Positions 26,900 through 35,066 of a stretch of DNA of 64,000 nt are shown here, piece after piece (positions within the stretch are counted from its first letter, which is position 1; each line of letters begins with the position of its first letter). The notes beneath the pieces were generated by a model. That model was not told the origin of the DNA and did no database searches. It worked only from the letters and a program-made list of their open reading frames with translations. The translations under genes and the position numbers were made by a program. Location of the stretch: positions 1 to 64,000 of the forward strand of contig NZ_BMMZ01000004.1 in assembly GCF_014646195.1 (NCBI RefSeq). The letters are read 5' to 3'. The DNA comes from Microlunatus endophyticus (GTDB lineage Bacteria; Actinomycetota; Actinomycetes; Propionibacteriales; Propionibacteriaceae).

Positions 26900-27637
26900 T
26901 CAGGCCGGCTTGCGCCAAACCGAGACGTGGCTGTCGCTCTCGGAGGTGAACGGGCTTCGACGCCAGTCTGCATACCGTGACTCGAGTTCGAGTCCTGCGA
27001 CCATCGCCATGAGATCGCACTCCGACGGCCAGACGTATCGGAAGCCGCCGGACCCGTAGCGGATTGTGCCTTCGGCATCGCGATCGTAGTGATGAGAGAT
27101 GCATTGCTGCGTCACCAGATCGTAGGTGTCGAAGGACGCGTGTCCATCACTGACGTCCATCGCAACGATCTGCTGCCCTGGGGCAAGGCGGCGGATCGGC
27201 GGCACCCACAGCTCGATCACGAATCGTCCGCCAGGGCTCAGATGTCGTGCGGCATTTCGGAAGCACTCGACCTGTTCGGCCTGCGTTCGTAGGTTCGAGA
27301 TGGTGTTGAAGACCAGGTAGACCAGAGCGAACTCACCATCGATGGTCGTGGTGGCCATGTCGCCGATGATCACTGGCAACTCTGCTTCGCCGACCTTCTG
27401 GCGAAGTTGGGCGACCATTGGCCCGGACAGCTCAATGCCGGTCACGGGAACGCCGCGACCAGTCAGCGCGACCCCGACGCGACCGGTTCCGATCGCGAAC
27501 TCGAGTGCTGCCCCGGTGCCCGCAAGGTCAGCGAGGAAGTCAACAGTGGGGTTGAGCACCTCGGGTGCATACATGCCGGCTTGGTTGGCGTCGTAGCGTT
27601 CTGCTTGTTGCCGGCCCCAGACTTCGCTTGTCGTCAT
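26900..27637 (-). CDS. Class I SAM-dependent methyltransferase
   Basis: This 245-residue protein has a Rossmann-type SAM site, ALEFAIGTGRVGVALTGRG (motif I), followed by VTGIELSGPMV with the acidic ribose-binding residue. IIGDMATTTIDGEF and HLSPGGRFVIELW are motifs II-III. The target (small molecule or other) cannot be told. ATG 27637 gives MTTSEVWGRQQAERYDAN, typical for the family. Its codons also look less biased than the chromosomal core. Confidence 0.85.
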   Translation of the reverse strand: MTTSEVWGRQQAERYDANQAGMYAPEVLNPTVDFLADLAGTGAALEFAIGTGRVGVALTGRGVPVTGIELSGPMVAQLRQKVGEAELPVIIGDMATTTIDGEFALVYLVFNTISNLRTQAEQVECFRNAARHLSPGGRFVIELWVPPIRRLAPGQQIVAMDVSDGHASFDTYDLVTQQCISHHYDRDAEGTIRYGSGGFRYVWPSECDLMAMVAGLELESRYADWRRSPFTSESDSHVSVWRKPA

Positions 27638-27793
27638 CGCCCACAGTCTGGCCGGGCCGCGTTGCGCGGTCGACGGGTTTTCGAAGACCAACCGCGCGCT
27701 TGTGCGGATTACGCCGGTGCCCAAAACATCAGCCCGCCACGAACCCGATGAGTCGCCCTGGCCTCGGCGGGGATGACTTGTAAGGTCACGGTC

Positions 27794-28066
27794 ATGATCG
27801 CTGTCGAAGTCGCCTACACCACGCCGAGCCCGGAGCGGGATCGGCTGCGCCCCGCGCACCGGGAGCGCCTCAACGGGCTGCATGCCGAGGGCAAGGTCTT
27901 TGCGTCCGGGCCGTGGCCAGACGACACCGGCGCGCTGTTGATCTTCAACACCGAGGCCGACGAGGCCCAGCGGCTGGTGGACGAGGATCCGTACTTCCAG
28001 GCCGATGGCGTACGCGTCGTGTCGGTCCGGGAATGGAATGTCGTGGTCGGCGGCCCGCAGGAATGA
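27794..28066 (+). CDS. YciI-family protein
   Basis: This 90-residue ferredoxin-like-fold protein contains RPAHRERLNGLHAEGKVFASGPWPDD and ANRLVDEDPYF-like sequence (residues QRLVDEDPYF), the family core with its conserved histidine and aspartate. YciI proteins are small and mostly uncharacterised; some act as dehalogenase- or muconolactone-isomerase-like enzymes. ATG 27794 matches the family length. Its stop overlaps the next start (ATGA), so it is translationally coupled to the aldo/keto reductase. Confidence 0.83.
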   Translation: MIAVEVAYTTPSPERDRLRPAHRERLNGLHAEGKVFASGPWPDDTGALLIFNTEADEAQRLVDEDPYFQADGVRVVSVREWNVVVGGPQE

Positions 28067-28905
28067 CGGTCACCGCCGACGCGGCCGGCACCTGGACGCT
28101 GGGCGACCTGACCGTCAACCGGCTGGGCTTCGGTGCGATGCGGCTGGCGGGCGACCGCGACGAATCGATCGCGGTCCTGCGCAGAGCCGTCGAACTGGGC
28201 GTCAACCACATCGACACCGCGGCCTTCTACTTCAGTCCGCTGCGCTCGGCCAACGAGTTGATCAACACCGCCCTGGCGCCGTACGACGGCCTCGTGATCG
28301 CGACCAAGGTCGGCCCCGGACGTGATCCGTGGGGCAACTGGATCGACCAGCTCCGGCCGGACCAGCTGCGCGGTCAGGTCGAGGAGAATCTGCGTCAGCT
28401 TGGCCAGGACCACCTGGACGTGGTCAACTTCCGGCGTCGCAGCGAGGCCAATGTCGCCGACTACATCGGCGCCCTGGCCGATCTGCGCGACGAGGGACTG
28501 ATCCGCCACATCGGCATCTCCAATGTCGGGCCGGAGGCGGTCGCGGTCGCGCTGGAGGCGTCGCCGATCGTCGAGGTGCAGAACGCGTTCGGCGTCGACA
28601 ACCAGCCCGCCCGGCAGCGCGAACTGATCCGGCTGTGTGCCGAACAGCAGATCGCGTACGTGCCGTTCTTCAGCATCGTCGGCGGCCGGGCCGGTGCCCA
28701 CGGAGGTGCCGAGAAATCGGTCCGGGCGATCGCCGCCGGTCACGGCGTCAGCCCAGCCCAGATCCGACTGGCCTGGACGCTGCAGCTGTCGCCGAACGTG
28801 CTGGCCATCCCGGGCACCGGGAGCCCGGAGCATCTGGAACAGAATGTCGCCGCGGCCGCGATCCGGCTCACCGACGACGAGCTGGCCGCGCTGTCGGACT
28901 ACTAG
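28063..28905 (+). CDS. Aldo/keto reductase, divergent active site
   Basis: This 280-residue (alpha/beta)8 oxidoreductase has HIDTAAFYFSP with aspartate and tyrosine, and LVIATKVGPGR with the lysine. The usual histidine position reads LDVVNFRRR instead of LxLH. Related actinobacterial members with DVVN at this place exist, so the change may be a subfamily trait affecting proton relay. The C-terminal LAIPGTGSPEHLEQNV binds cofactor. It is coupled to the YciI gene by ATGA and overlaps the bcp gene by four bases tail to tail. Confidence 0.85.
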   Translation: MTVTADAAGTWTLGDLTVNRLGFGAMRLAGDRDESIAVLRRAVELGVNHIDTAAFYFSPLRSANELINTALAPYDGLVIATKVGPGRDPWGNWIDQLRPDQLRGQVEENLRQLGQDHLDVVNFRRRSEANVADYIGALADLRDEGLIRHIGISNVGPEAVAVALEASPIVEVQNAFGVDNQPARQRELIRLCAEQQIAYVPFFSIVGGRAGAHGGAEKSVRAIAAGHGVSPAQIRLAWTLQLSPNVLAIPGTGSPEHLEQNVAAAAIRLTDDELAALSDY

Positions 28906-29381
28906 ACGGCCAACTCCTTGCGGAGCTTGGCCACGTGGCCCTTGGCGCGGACGTTGTACTGAGCGACTGCGATGGTGCCGTTGCCCTCGGCGTCCACGTC
29001 AACCACGAAGGTCGACCGCAGCACGCCCTCGATCAGCTTGCCGTAGAGCAGCTTCTCCCCGTACGCACCCCAGGCGGACAGCGTGGTCTTGTCGGCGTCG
29101 GACAGCAGCGGGAAGCCGATGTGCTCCCGCTCCTTGAATTTCGCCAGCTTCGCGGTGTCGTCGGGCGAGATGCCGAGCACGCTCAGCCCGGCCGAACTCA
29201 ACTCGTCCATGGCGGCCGTGAAATCGACGGCTTGGGTGGTGCAGCCGGGAGTCATCGCGGCCGGATAGAAGTAGACGATCACCCGTTTGCCCGCGAAATC
29301 GGACAACGAGACGGTCTTGCCGGTGGCATCGGGCAGGCTGAAGGCGGGGGCCACGTCCCCCGGTCCGAGGCGATCGCTCAT
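28902..29381 (-). CDS. bcp: Bcp/PrxQ-type peroxiredoxin
   Basis: This 159-residue thiol peroxidase reduces peroxides. The peroxidatic cysteine is in YFYPAAMTPGCTTQAVDF. In E. coli Bcp a second cysteine follows five residues later (CTxQAC), and here that position is valine, so this is a one-cysteine variant that needs an external thiol. ATG 29381 gives the family N-terminus MSDRLGPGDVAPAFSLPD. It ends in overlap with the aldo/keto reductase on the other strand. Confidence 0.92.
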   Translation of the reverse strand: MSDRLGPGDVAPAFSLPDATGKTVSLSDFAGKRVIVYFYPAAMTPGCTTQAVDFTAAMDELSSAGLSVLGISPDDTAKLAKFKEREHIGFPLLSDADKTTLSAWGAYGEKLLYGKLIEGVLRSTFVVDVDAEGNGTIAVAQYNVRAKGHVAKLRKELAV

Positions 29382-29396
29382 GGACAGAACCCTAAT

Positions 29397-29602
29397 GGCC
29401 GGGACCCACACCGATCGATCCGCGTTCATCGCCGGCCCCGACTGGTCCGTCGGCCACGCCGCCCTGGCCGGGAAACAAGGCAGGGTCCTACTTCTGTCTG
29501 GCGCTCGCGATGCTCGCCGCGGCCGTCGTCTTCGGGATCCTGGTCTTCTGGAGCCATACCAAGGAGCGCTGGGCGGTGGGGTCGCATCCGATGGCAGAGT
29601 GA
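29397..29602 (+). other. Candidate small membrane protein frame without a clear start codon
   Basis: An open frame follows TAA at 29394-29396. It is rich in Pro/Ser/Thr, then reads WPGNKAGSYFCLALAMLAAA and VVFGILVFWSHTKERW, and stops at 29600. The second part is a convincing single transmembrane helix with a basic cytoplasmic edge. No ATG, GTG or TTG occurs before the helix, the first being an ATG inside it. Either a non-standard start or a frameshift near the 5' end is needed. It is about 60-70 residues if real. Confidence 0.3.
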
Positions 29603-29722
29603 CCCGTACGGCGAGGGTTGTTCCGGCCGCGACTGTGGGTAGATACGCTGGGCCGACGGAGTAGCCGCCAGAGCAGCCGACAGGCCGTACCGAAGATCCT
29701 GTGCCGAGTAAGAGAGGTCACC

Positions 29723-30049
29723 GTGACCGAACAGACGCCCAGCCGGGCCGCGTCGAGCACGCCGCGCAGCCGAGCCCAGATCGAGGCGGACCTTGCGGCA
29801 ACGCGCGAACGCCTCGCATCGTCGGTCGAGCAGCTCATCGACCAGGTGCACCCGCAGCGGGTGAAGGAGCGTCAGATCGAGTCGGCCAAGACGCTGGCCC
29901 GCGCCGAGGTCGCCAATCTCCGCTCGCAGGTCTTCTATCCCAACGGTGAGCTGCGGACCTCCCGGTTGGCGGCAGTGGGCGGGGCAGTGGCAGGCTTTGT
30001 CACGTTTGTTCTCGTCGTCCGCAAGATCGTCCGCGGCGCCAAGTTGTAG
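29723..30049 (+). CDS. DUF3618 domain membrane protein
   Basis: This 108-residue protein has the DUF3618 signature SRAQIEADLAATRERLASSV, then a helical stretch. One C-terminal transmembrane helix follows (LAAVGGAVAGFVTFVLVVRKI). Such proteins are common in Actinobacteria next to a GroES-like gene, as here, and may anchor or organise envelope complexes; no role is proven. The GTG at 29723 follows AGAGAGGTCACC and fits the family N-terminus. Confidence 0.82.
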   Translation: MTEQTPSRAASSTPRSRAQIEADLAATRERLASSVEQLIDQVHPQRVKERQIESAKTLARAEVANLRSQVFYPNGELRTSRLAAVGGAVAGFVTFVLVVRKIVRGAKL

Positions 30050-30112
30050 CACCCACAAGCGACACTGGAGGAAGAGCTGTCTGCGTCTGCACCGTCCGGA
30101 TCCGGGAAGGAC

Positions 30113-30445
30113 ATGTCCCTGGATGCCGGCGCCGAACTGCCGATCCGGATGCTGCACGACCGGGTCCTGGTGATCCGGGAAAGCGAGTCCGGAGAACGCC
30201 GTAGCGGCAGCGGCATCCTGATTCCTGCCACGGTCTCGATGAGCCGACGGCTCGCCTGGGCAGAGGTTGTTGCGGTCGGCGCCAGCGTACGGGTCGTCAA
30301 GGTCGGCGACCGGGTGCTCTTCGACCCCGAGGAGAAGGCCGAGGTCGAAGTCCGCGGCAAGGACTACACCCTGCTGCGGGAGCGTGACTTACATGCCGTC
30401 GCCGCCGAGAGGCTCAACGACGGCAGCACCGGCCTATATCTGTGA
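30113..30445 (+). CDS. GroES-like (Cpn10-fold) protein
   Basis: This protein of about 110 residues has a Cpn10 barrel: LPIRMLHDRVLVIRESESGERRS, SGSGILIPAT for the mobile loop and roof area, and VKVGDRVLFDPEEKAEVEV. It is not the housekeeping GroES, which is normally beside groEL; this divergent version follows a DUF3618 gene, an arrangement seen in other actinobacteria. A CTG at 30077, five bases after GGAGGA, is an alternative start that would add 12 residues; ATG 30113 is the safer choice. Confidence 0.78.
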   Translation: MSLDAGAELPIRMLHDRVLVIRESESGERRSGSGILIPATVSMSRRLAWAEVVAVGASVRVVKVGDRVLFDPEEKAEVEVRGKDYTLLRERDLHAVAAERLNDGSTGLYL

Positions 30446-30601
30446 GCCTGTATCTGTGAGCCGCATCGGCGTTCCTGATGGCGCAGGCGGCCTGAATTCG
30501 ATCTGAACCCACGGTCACGATCAGACCCTCGCTGACCGCGGGCACGGACCCCACCCCGTTTGCTGTGAACTCGCACGGGTTAGCCTGAAGAGGTCGGCAA
30601 T

Positions 30602-30621
30602 ATTTCGCCAGACGGCGAAAT
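30602..30621. promoter_or_regulatory. Perfect 20-bp palindrome before the sugar ABC operon
   Basis: Arms ATTTCGCC and GGCGAAAT surround AGAC. The site lies just before GGGAGGA and the GTG start at 30638, so it could be an operator for a LacI/ROK/GntR-type sugar repressor, or a hairpin affecting translation. No regulator gene is adjacent. Confidence 0.6.
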
Positions 30622-30637
30622 CAGGGAGGAAGTAACC

Positions 30638-32008
30638 GTGTCCGCGGGGAAAATCAGGTTTCTGATCGGCTCATTGACAGCAGCAACTCTGGTGGGGCTG
30701 GCTGCATGCGGAGGCGGTGGTTCCGGTGGTTCGAGTGGGTCAGCCAGCAGCCCGGCCGCTCCCGCGACCAGCGCCAGCGCCGGCGGCGACCTGAAGGGCC
30801 AGTCGTTCACAATCCTCGGTCAGTGGACCGGCGGGGAGCAGAAGGCATTCCAGGCCGTGCTCGACAAATTCGACTCCGAGACCGGGGCTACTGGGCATTA
30901 CACGCCCGCCGCCGGCGGTGACGAGGCGACGGTGCTCGGCACCAAGGTGGCCGGTGGTACGCCGCCCGACGTGGCGATCCTTTCATTGCCCGGTGCGATC
31001 GCGCAGTACGCGTCCTCGGGCGATCTGAAGCCCGCGACATCGGCGATGCAGCAGGCGACCAAGGACAACTACTCCTCGGAGTGGGCGACCCTCGGCTCAT
31101 ACAAGGGCAAGTTGTACGGTGTCCCGGTTGATGCATCCAACAAGTCGACCTTGTGGTACAACAATAAGCTCTTCGGTAACGCCGGGATCACCAAGCCGCC
31201 GGCGACCTGGCAGGATCTGATCAAGGATTCCAAGACGTTGTCGGACTCCGGTGTGACCACGCCGATCTCCGTCGGTGGCGGTGACGGCTGGACGCTGAGC
31301 GACTGGTTCGAGAATGTCTACATCCGCACCGCCGGGCTGGCGAACTACGACAAGCTCACCAAGCACCAGATCCCGTGGACCGATCCGACGGTGACCACGG
31401 CGCTGAACACGCTTAAGCAGATCTGGGGCGACAAGCAGTTGGTCGGCGATCCGGCCCAGGCCGTCAAGGTGCCGTTCACCGGCTCGGTCGACAACACCTT
31501 CAAGGCCAACCCGAGCTCCGCGATCGTCTACGAGGCCAGCTTCGTCGCCACCACGATCACCAGCGACAAGCTGCCGGCCAAGGTCGGCACGGACGCCAAG
31601 GTCGCGTCCTTCCCGTCGATCAACGGCTCCAAACCGGTGGTCGAGGCAGCCGGCGACTTCGCGGTCGGTTTCACCGACAACAAGGCCGCCCAGCAGTTCA
31701 TGGCATACCTCGGCGGCAAGGAGGCCTCGGCGATCCTGGTCGGCACCCAGGGCAGCGGCTTCATCTCAGCGAACAAGAATCTGACTGCCTCCGACTACGC
31801 CGATCCGACGTCGGCCCAGCTCGGGCAGCAGATCGTCTCGGTCGGCGACAACTTCCGTTTCGACATGTCGGACCAGGCACCGGCAGCATTCGGTGGCACC
31901 CCGAACAAGGGCGAGTGGGGTGATCTCCAGACGTTCTTGACCGACGGCGACGTGAAGGCGGCACAGAAGCAGCTGGAGAAGGACGCCAAAGCGGTCAAGT
32001 GGCAGTAG
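30638..32008 (+). CDS. Sugar ABC transporter substrate-binding lipoprotein
   Basis: This 456-residue protein has a lipoprotein signal peptide ending in the lipobox LAAC (cysteine near residue 25). A Gly/Ser linker follows, then a family-1 solute-binding domain (QSFTILGQWTGGEQKAFQAV, SLPGAIAQYASSGDLKPA, YGVPVDASNKSTLWYN). It would capture an oligosaccharide outside the cell. GGGAGGA precedes the GTG start. The next gene begins 10 bases before its stop, and the permeases follow, forming a carbohydrate uptake operon. The sugar cannot be named. Confidence 0.92.
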   Translation: MSAGKIRFLIGSLTAATLVGLAACGGGGSGGSSGSASSPAAPATSASAGGDLKGQSFTILGQWTGGEQKAFQAVLDKFDSETGATGHYTPAAGGDEATVLGTKVAGGTPPDVAILSLPGAIAQYASSGDLKPATSAMQQATKDNYSSEWATLGSYKGKLYGVPVDASNKSTLWYNNKLFGNAGITKPPATWQDLIKDSKTLSDSGVTTPISVGGGDGWTLSDWFENVYIRTAGLANYDKLTKHQIPWTDPTVTTALNTLKQIWGDKQLVGDPAQAVKVPFTGSVDNTFKANPSSAIVYEASFVATTITSDKLPAKVGTDAKVASFPSINGSKPVVEAAGDFAVGFTDNKAAQQFMAYLGGKEASAILVGTQGSGFISANKNLTASDYADPTSAQLGQQIVSVGDNFRFDMSDQAPAAFGGTPNKGEWGDLQTFLTDGDVKAAQKQLEKDAKAVKWQ

Positions 32009-33354
32009 TCGAGGCGCCGGGGCGGCCGGCGGCGAGTGATCGCCGCCGGCCCGGGCGCTCGCCGGGGGAACGCGGCTGGATCGCGGCGATCTTCCTGCTG
32101 CCCGCGGTGGTGTTCCTCGGGGCGCTGGTGCTCTACCCGCTGATCTACACCGTCATCCGGAGCTTCTTCAACGACGGGCCGAGCGGGCGTGCGACGACCT
32201 TCGCCGGCCTGAAGAACTACATCGGGATCTTCACCGCCCAGGATTCGCTGCAGGCCTTCGAGAACAACATCATCTGGGTGATCGTCGTGCCGGCGGTCGT
32301 CACAATCCTCGGGTTGTTCTTCGCGGTGCTGACCGAACGGATCCACTGGGGCGCAGCGTTCAAGATCATCCTGTTCATGCCGATGGCGATCTCGTTTCTT
32401 GCCTCCGGCGTGACCTGGACGCTGATCTACGTCGACACGCCGAGCCGCGGCCTGGCCAACTCGGTGGTGATCGGCGTGCACGACATGTTCGGATCGCAGC
32501 GGTCCTTCCCTGAGCTGCATCCGGGCAACAGCGCCAAGGGCCTGACCGGGAATCCGAAGCAGGGCTTCACCTTGACGACCCCGGTGACCTCCTCCGATGT
32601 CGCGCTGTTCCCGCTGACCGGCTTCAACCTGACCTCGCCGCCGCCGGGTGCTGAGCCCGCCGTCAAACCGGCACCCGGTAACGGCATTTCCGGCGTTGTC
32701 TGGAACGACTTCAAGCTCGGTGGCGGTGGCACCTCGGGTGCCGTCGACCAGGGTGAGCTGGGCGTTCCGGGGATCAAGGTCGAGGCGTTGCAGAACGGCA
32801 AGGTGGTCGCCACCGGCACGACGGAGGCGAACGGCACCTTCCGCTTCGCCGATCTCGGCAACGGCAGTTACCAGATCCGCCTGCCAGGGCAGGACTTCAC
32901 CGCCGCCTACCAGGGCATCTCCTGGCTGGGCAAGGATCTGATCACCCCGTCGATCATCGTCGCCTATCTGTGGATCTACGCCGGATTCGCGATGGTGTTG
33001 TTGTCGGCCGGGATGTCGACGCTACCGCGTGATGTGCTCGAGGCAGCCCGGATCGACGGTGCATCGGAATGGCAGGTGTTCCGGCGGATCACCGTCCCGT
33101 TGTTGTCACCGGTGCTGCTGGTGGTGTTCGTGACGATGTTGATCAACGTGCTGAAGATCTTCGACATCGTCTTCATCATCCAGCAGGCGGCCGGCGGTGA
33201 CGCCCGCTACGGCAATGTGCTGGCGGTGCAGCTCTACACCGATTACGGCAACCAGCGTTTCGGCCCGGCGAGCGCGATCGGGATCGTCCTGGTGCTGTTG
33301 GTGATTCCCGCGATGATCTTCCAGATCAGGCGGTTCAGAAAGGACGAGTCATGA
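31999..33354 (+). CDS. Sugar ABC permease (MalF type) with an inserted Cna-B/SdrD-like domain
   Basis: This permease has 451 residues against about 300 for its family. Helices lie near 28-52, 92-112 and 122-142. Then comes an extracytoplasmic insert from about 150 to 315, and then helices near 319-338, 368-392 and 418-440. The EAA loop EAARIDGASEWQVFRRI that docks the ATPase is present. The insert contains ISGVVWNDFKLGGGG, VPGIKVEALQNGKVV and GTFRFADLGNGSYQIRL, the pattern of prealbumin-like Cna-B/SdrD B domains of surface proteins. GTG 31999 overlaps the lipoprotein gene. E. coli MalF has a large loop in the same region, but of a different fold. Confidence 0.9.
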   Translation: MAVVEAPGRPAASDRRRPGRSPGERGWIAAIFLLPAVVFLGALVLYPLIYTVIRSFFNDGPSGRATTFAGLKNYIGIFTAQDSLQAFENNIIWVIVVPAVVTILGLFFAVLTERIHWGAAFKIILFMPMAISFLASGVTWTLIYVDTPSRGLANSVVIGVHDMFGSQRSFPELHPGNSAKGLTGNPKQGFTLTTPVTSSDVALFPLTGFNLTSPPPGAEPAVKPAPGNGISGVVWNDFKLGGGGTSGAVDQGELGVPGIKVEALQNGKVVATGTTEANGTFRFADLGNGSYQIRLPGQDFTAAYQGISWLGKDLITPSIIVAYLWIYAGFAMVLLSAGMSTLPRDVLEAARIDGASEWQVFRRITVPLLSPVLLVVFVTMLINVLKIFDIVFIIQQAAGGDARYGNVLAVQLYTDYGNQRFGPASAIGIVLVLLVIPAMIFQIRRFRKDES

Positions 33355-34274
33355 CCGCGCCCACTGTGACGGGAGCATCCGCGACCACAGCGGCCGGGAG
33401 CGGGATCGTCACCGGTGCGGCAAATCGTGGGCTACCGGCTCGGCTGGCCGCACGGACGGGCAGCGGCGCGCTGCAGATCGTGCTGATCATCGTGGCGCTG
33501 TTGTGGCTGCTGCCGACCTTCGGCCTGTTGGTCGAGTCGTTGCGCGATCCGACCCAGTATTCGGGCGGCGGCTGGTGGCATGCGCTGATCCATCCCGCCC
33601 AGCTGACGGTGGCCAACTACCAGGCACTGCTCGAGACCCCGGCGATGCGGTCCGGCTTCCTGAACACCGTGTTGATCACGGTGCCGGCAACCGTCCTGGT
33701 GATCTTGATCGGCTCAGCCGCGGGCTACGCATTCGCCTGGATGCGCTTCCCCGGCAGGGACTTCGCCTTCCTGGTGGTGGTCGGCCTGTTGGTGATCCCG
33801 ATCCAGATCGCGCTGATCCCCGTGGTCAAGCTGTACGCCGCCCTCGGCCTGACCGGTTCGATCATCTCGGTGATCTTCTTCCACGTCGGCTTCGGGCTGC
33901 CGTTCGCGATCTTCCTGCTGCGCAACTACTTCGCCGGGATCCCGTCGGAGTTGATGGAGGCGGCACGGATGGACGGCGCCGGCGAGGGCCGGATCTTCTT
34001 CAGCCTGATCCTTCCGCTCGGGATGCCGGCGATCGCCTCGCTGGGGATCTTTCAGTTCCTCTGGGTGTGGAACGACCTGCTGGTGGCGTTGGTCTTCAGC
34101 GACAGCTCCAGCCAGCCGCTGACCGTAGCGCTGGCCAGCCAGACCCGGCAGTTCGGCAGCAGCATCGACATCCTGGCACCGGGAGCGTTCCTGTCCCTGG
34201 TCGTACCGCTGATCGTCTTCCTGGGTTTCCAGCGCTACTTCGTCCAGGGCGTGATGGCAGGCTCGGTGAAATAG
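33351..34274 (+). CDS. Sugar ABC permease (MalG type)
   Basis: This 307-residue inner-membrane permease has six predicted helices and the EAA loop LMEAARMDGAGEGRIFFSLIL. The N-terminal 45 residues are polar and precede the first helix (IVLIIVALLWLLPTFGLLV). It starts with ATGA overlapping the stop of the first permease and ends the operon. No ATP-binding subunit is encoded, so a shared ATPase of the MsiK type elsewhere is likely, as in other actinobacteria. Confidence 0.93.
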   Translation: MTAPTVTGASATTAAGSGIVTGAANRGLPARLAARTGSGALQIVLIIVALLWLLPTFGLLVESLRDPTQYSGGGWWHALIHPAQLTVANYQALLETPAMRSGFLNTVLITVPATVLVILIGSAAGYAFAWMRFPGRDFAFLVVVGLLVIPIQIALIPVVKLYAALGLTGSIISVIFFHVGFGLPFAIFLLRNYFAGIPSELMEAARMDGAGEGRIFFSLILPLGMPAIASLGIFQFLWVWNDLLVALVFSDSSSQPLTVALASQTRQFGSSIDILAPGAFLSLVVPLIVFLGFQRYFVQGVMAGSVK

Positions 34275-34301
34275 CCGTACGGCCTGCCCGGAGGTGGGCC
34301 G

Positions 34302-35057
34302 TCAGCGGTCGTGCTGGGTGGGCTTCGGGGATCGAGCGGTACGCATCTCCGGTTGGCGGGGCTGCGGCAGCGGGATCGACGGGGCGCTGTCGACATCGAT
34401 CTCAACCGGCTGATGGGCCTTGTGCAGGTAGGTCAGATCGGTCAGCACATCGGAGGCCGCCTCGATCTGCGACGGTGGCAACTCGGTGCCGGACCGGTGG
34501 GCCCGCTGCCACTGCACCAGCCGGATGACCTGCTGCACGATCACGCTCATGCAGACCGCGAAGGCGATGGCGATGACCATGCCGAGGATCGGATGGTCGG
34601 AGATCTTGCCGCCGAGGCTGCCGATGGTCGAGTAGATCAGCGCCCACAGGCCGCAGGCGACGGTGTCGTAGACGATGAATCTGCGGACCGAATAGCGCCC
34701 GAGCCCGAGGGCGATGATCACCGGCGCACGGCCGCCGGGGACGAGCCGGCCGGTGATGATCGAGCTGAAGGCGTTGCGGTGCAGCTTCTCCTCGGCCTGG
34801 TGGACCCGCTCGTAGTATTTGCGGCGTTCCAGCCACGGACGCAGTCGGTTGGCGCCGAGCCGTGCCTCGAGCAGCAGGATGGTGTCACCCAGCACCGAGG
34901 CCGCCCAGGTGACGAAGAAGATCAGGATGATGTCCAGCCGGGAGTTGGCGGCCAGCGCGGAACTGCCGCTGACCATTTCGCCGGTCGGTACGAAGGGGAT
35001 CGCTGACCCGACGGTCACCGCCAGGAACAGCAGCAGGTGCCCTCGGATGTGGTCCAC
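34302..35057 (-). CDS. DedA-family membrane protein
   Basis: This 251-residue protein has several hydrophobic segments and the DedA/SNARE-associated core: PFVPTGEMVSGSSAL, FFVTWAASVLGDTILLLEARLG, then RLVPGGRAPVIIALGLGRYS with the G-R-xxPGGR motif. DedA proteins are lipid carriers (undecaprenyl phosphate or phosphatidylethanolamine scramblases). Its polar C-terminus is specific to this lineage. The GTG at 35057 gives VDHIRGHLLLFLAV. It lies ten bases after the phosphotransferase-like gene on the same strand. Confidence 0.85.
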   Translation of the reverse strand: MDHIRGHLLLFLAVTVGSAIPFVPTGEMVSGSSALAANSRLDIILIFFVTWAASVLGDTILLLEARLGANRLRPWLERRKYYERVHQAEEKLHRNAFSSIITGRLVPGGRAPVIIALGLGRYSVRRFIVYDTVACGLWALIYSTIGSLGGKISDHPILGMVIAIAFAVCMSVIVQQVIRLVQWQRAHRSGTELPPSQIEAASDVLTDLTYLHKAHQPVEIDVDSAPSIPLPQPRQPEMRTARSPKPTQHDR

Positions 35058-35066
35058 AAAGCAACT

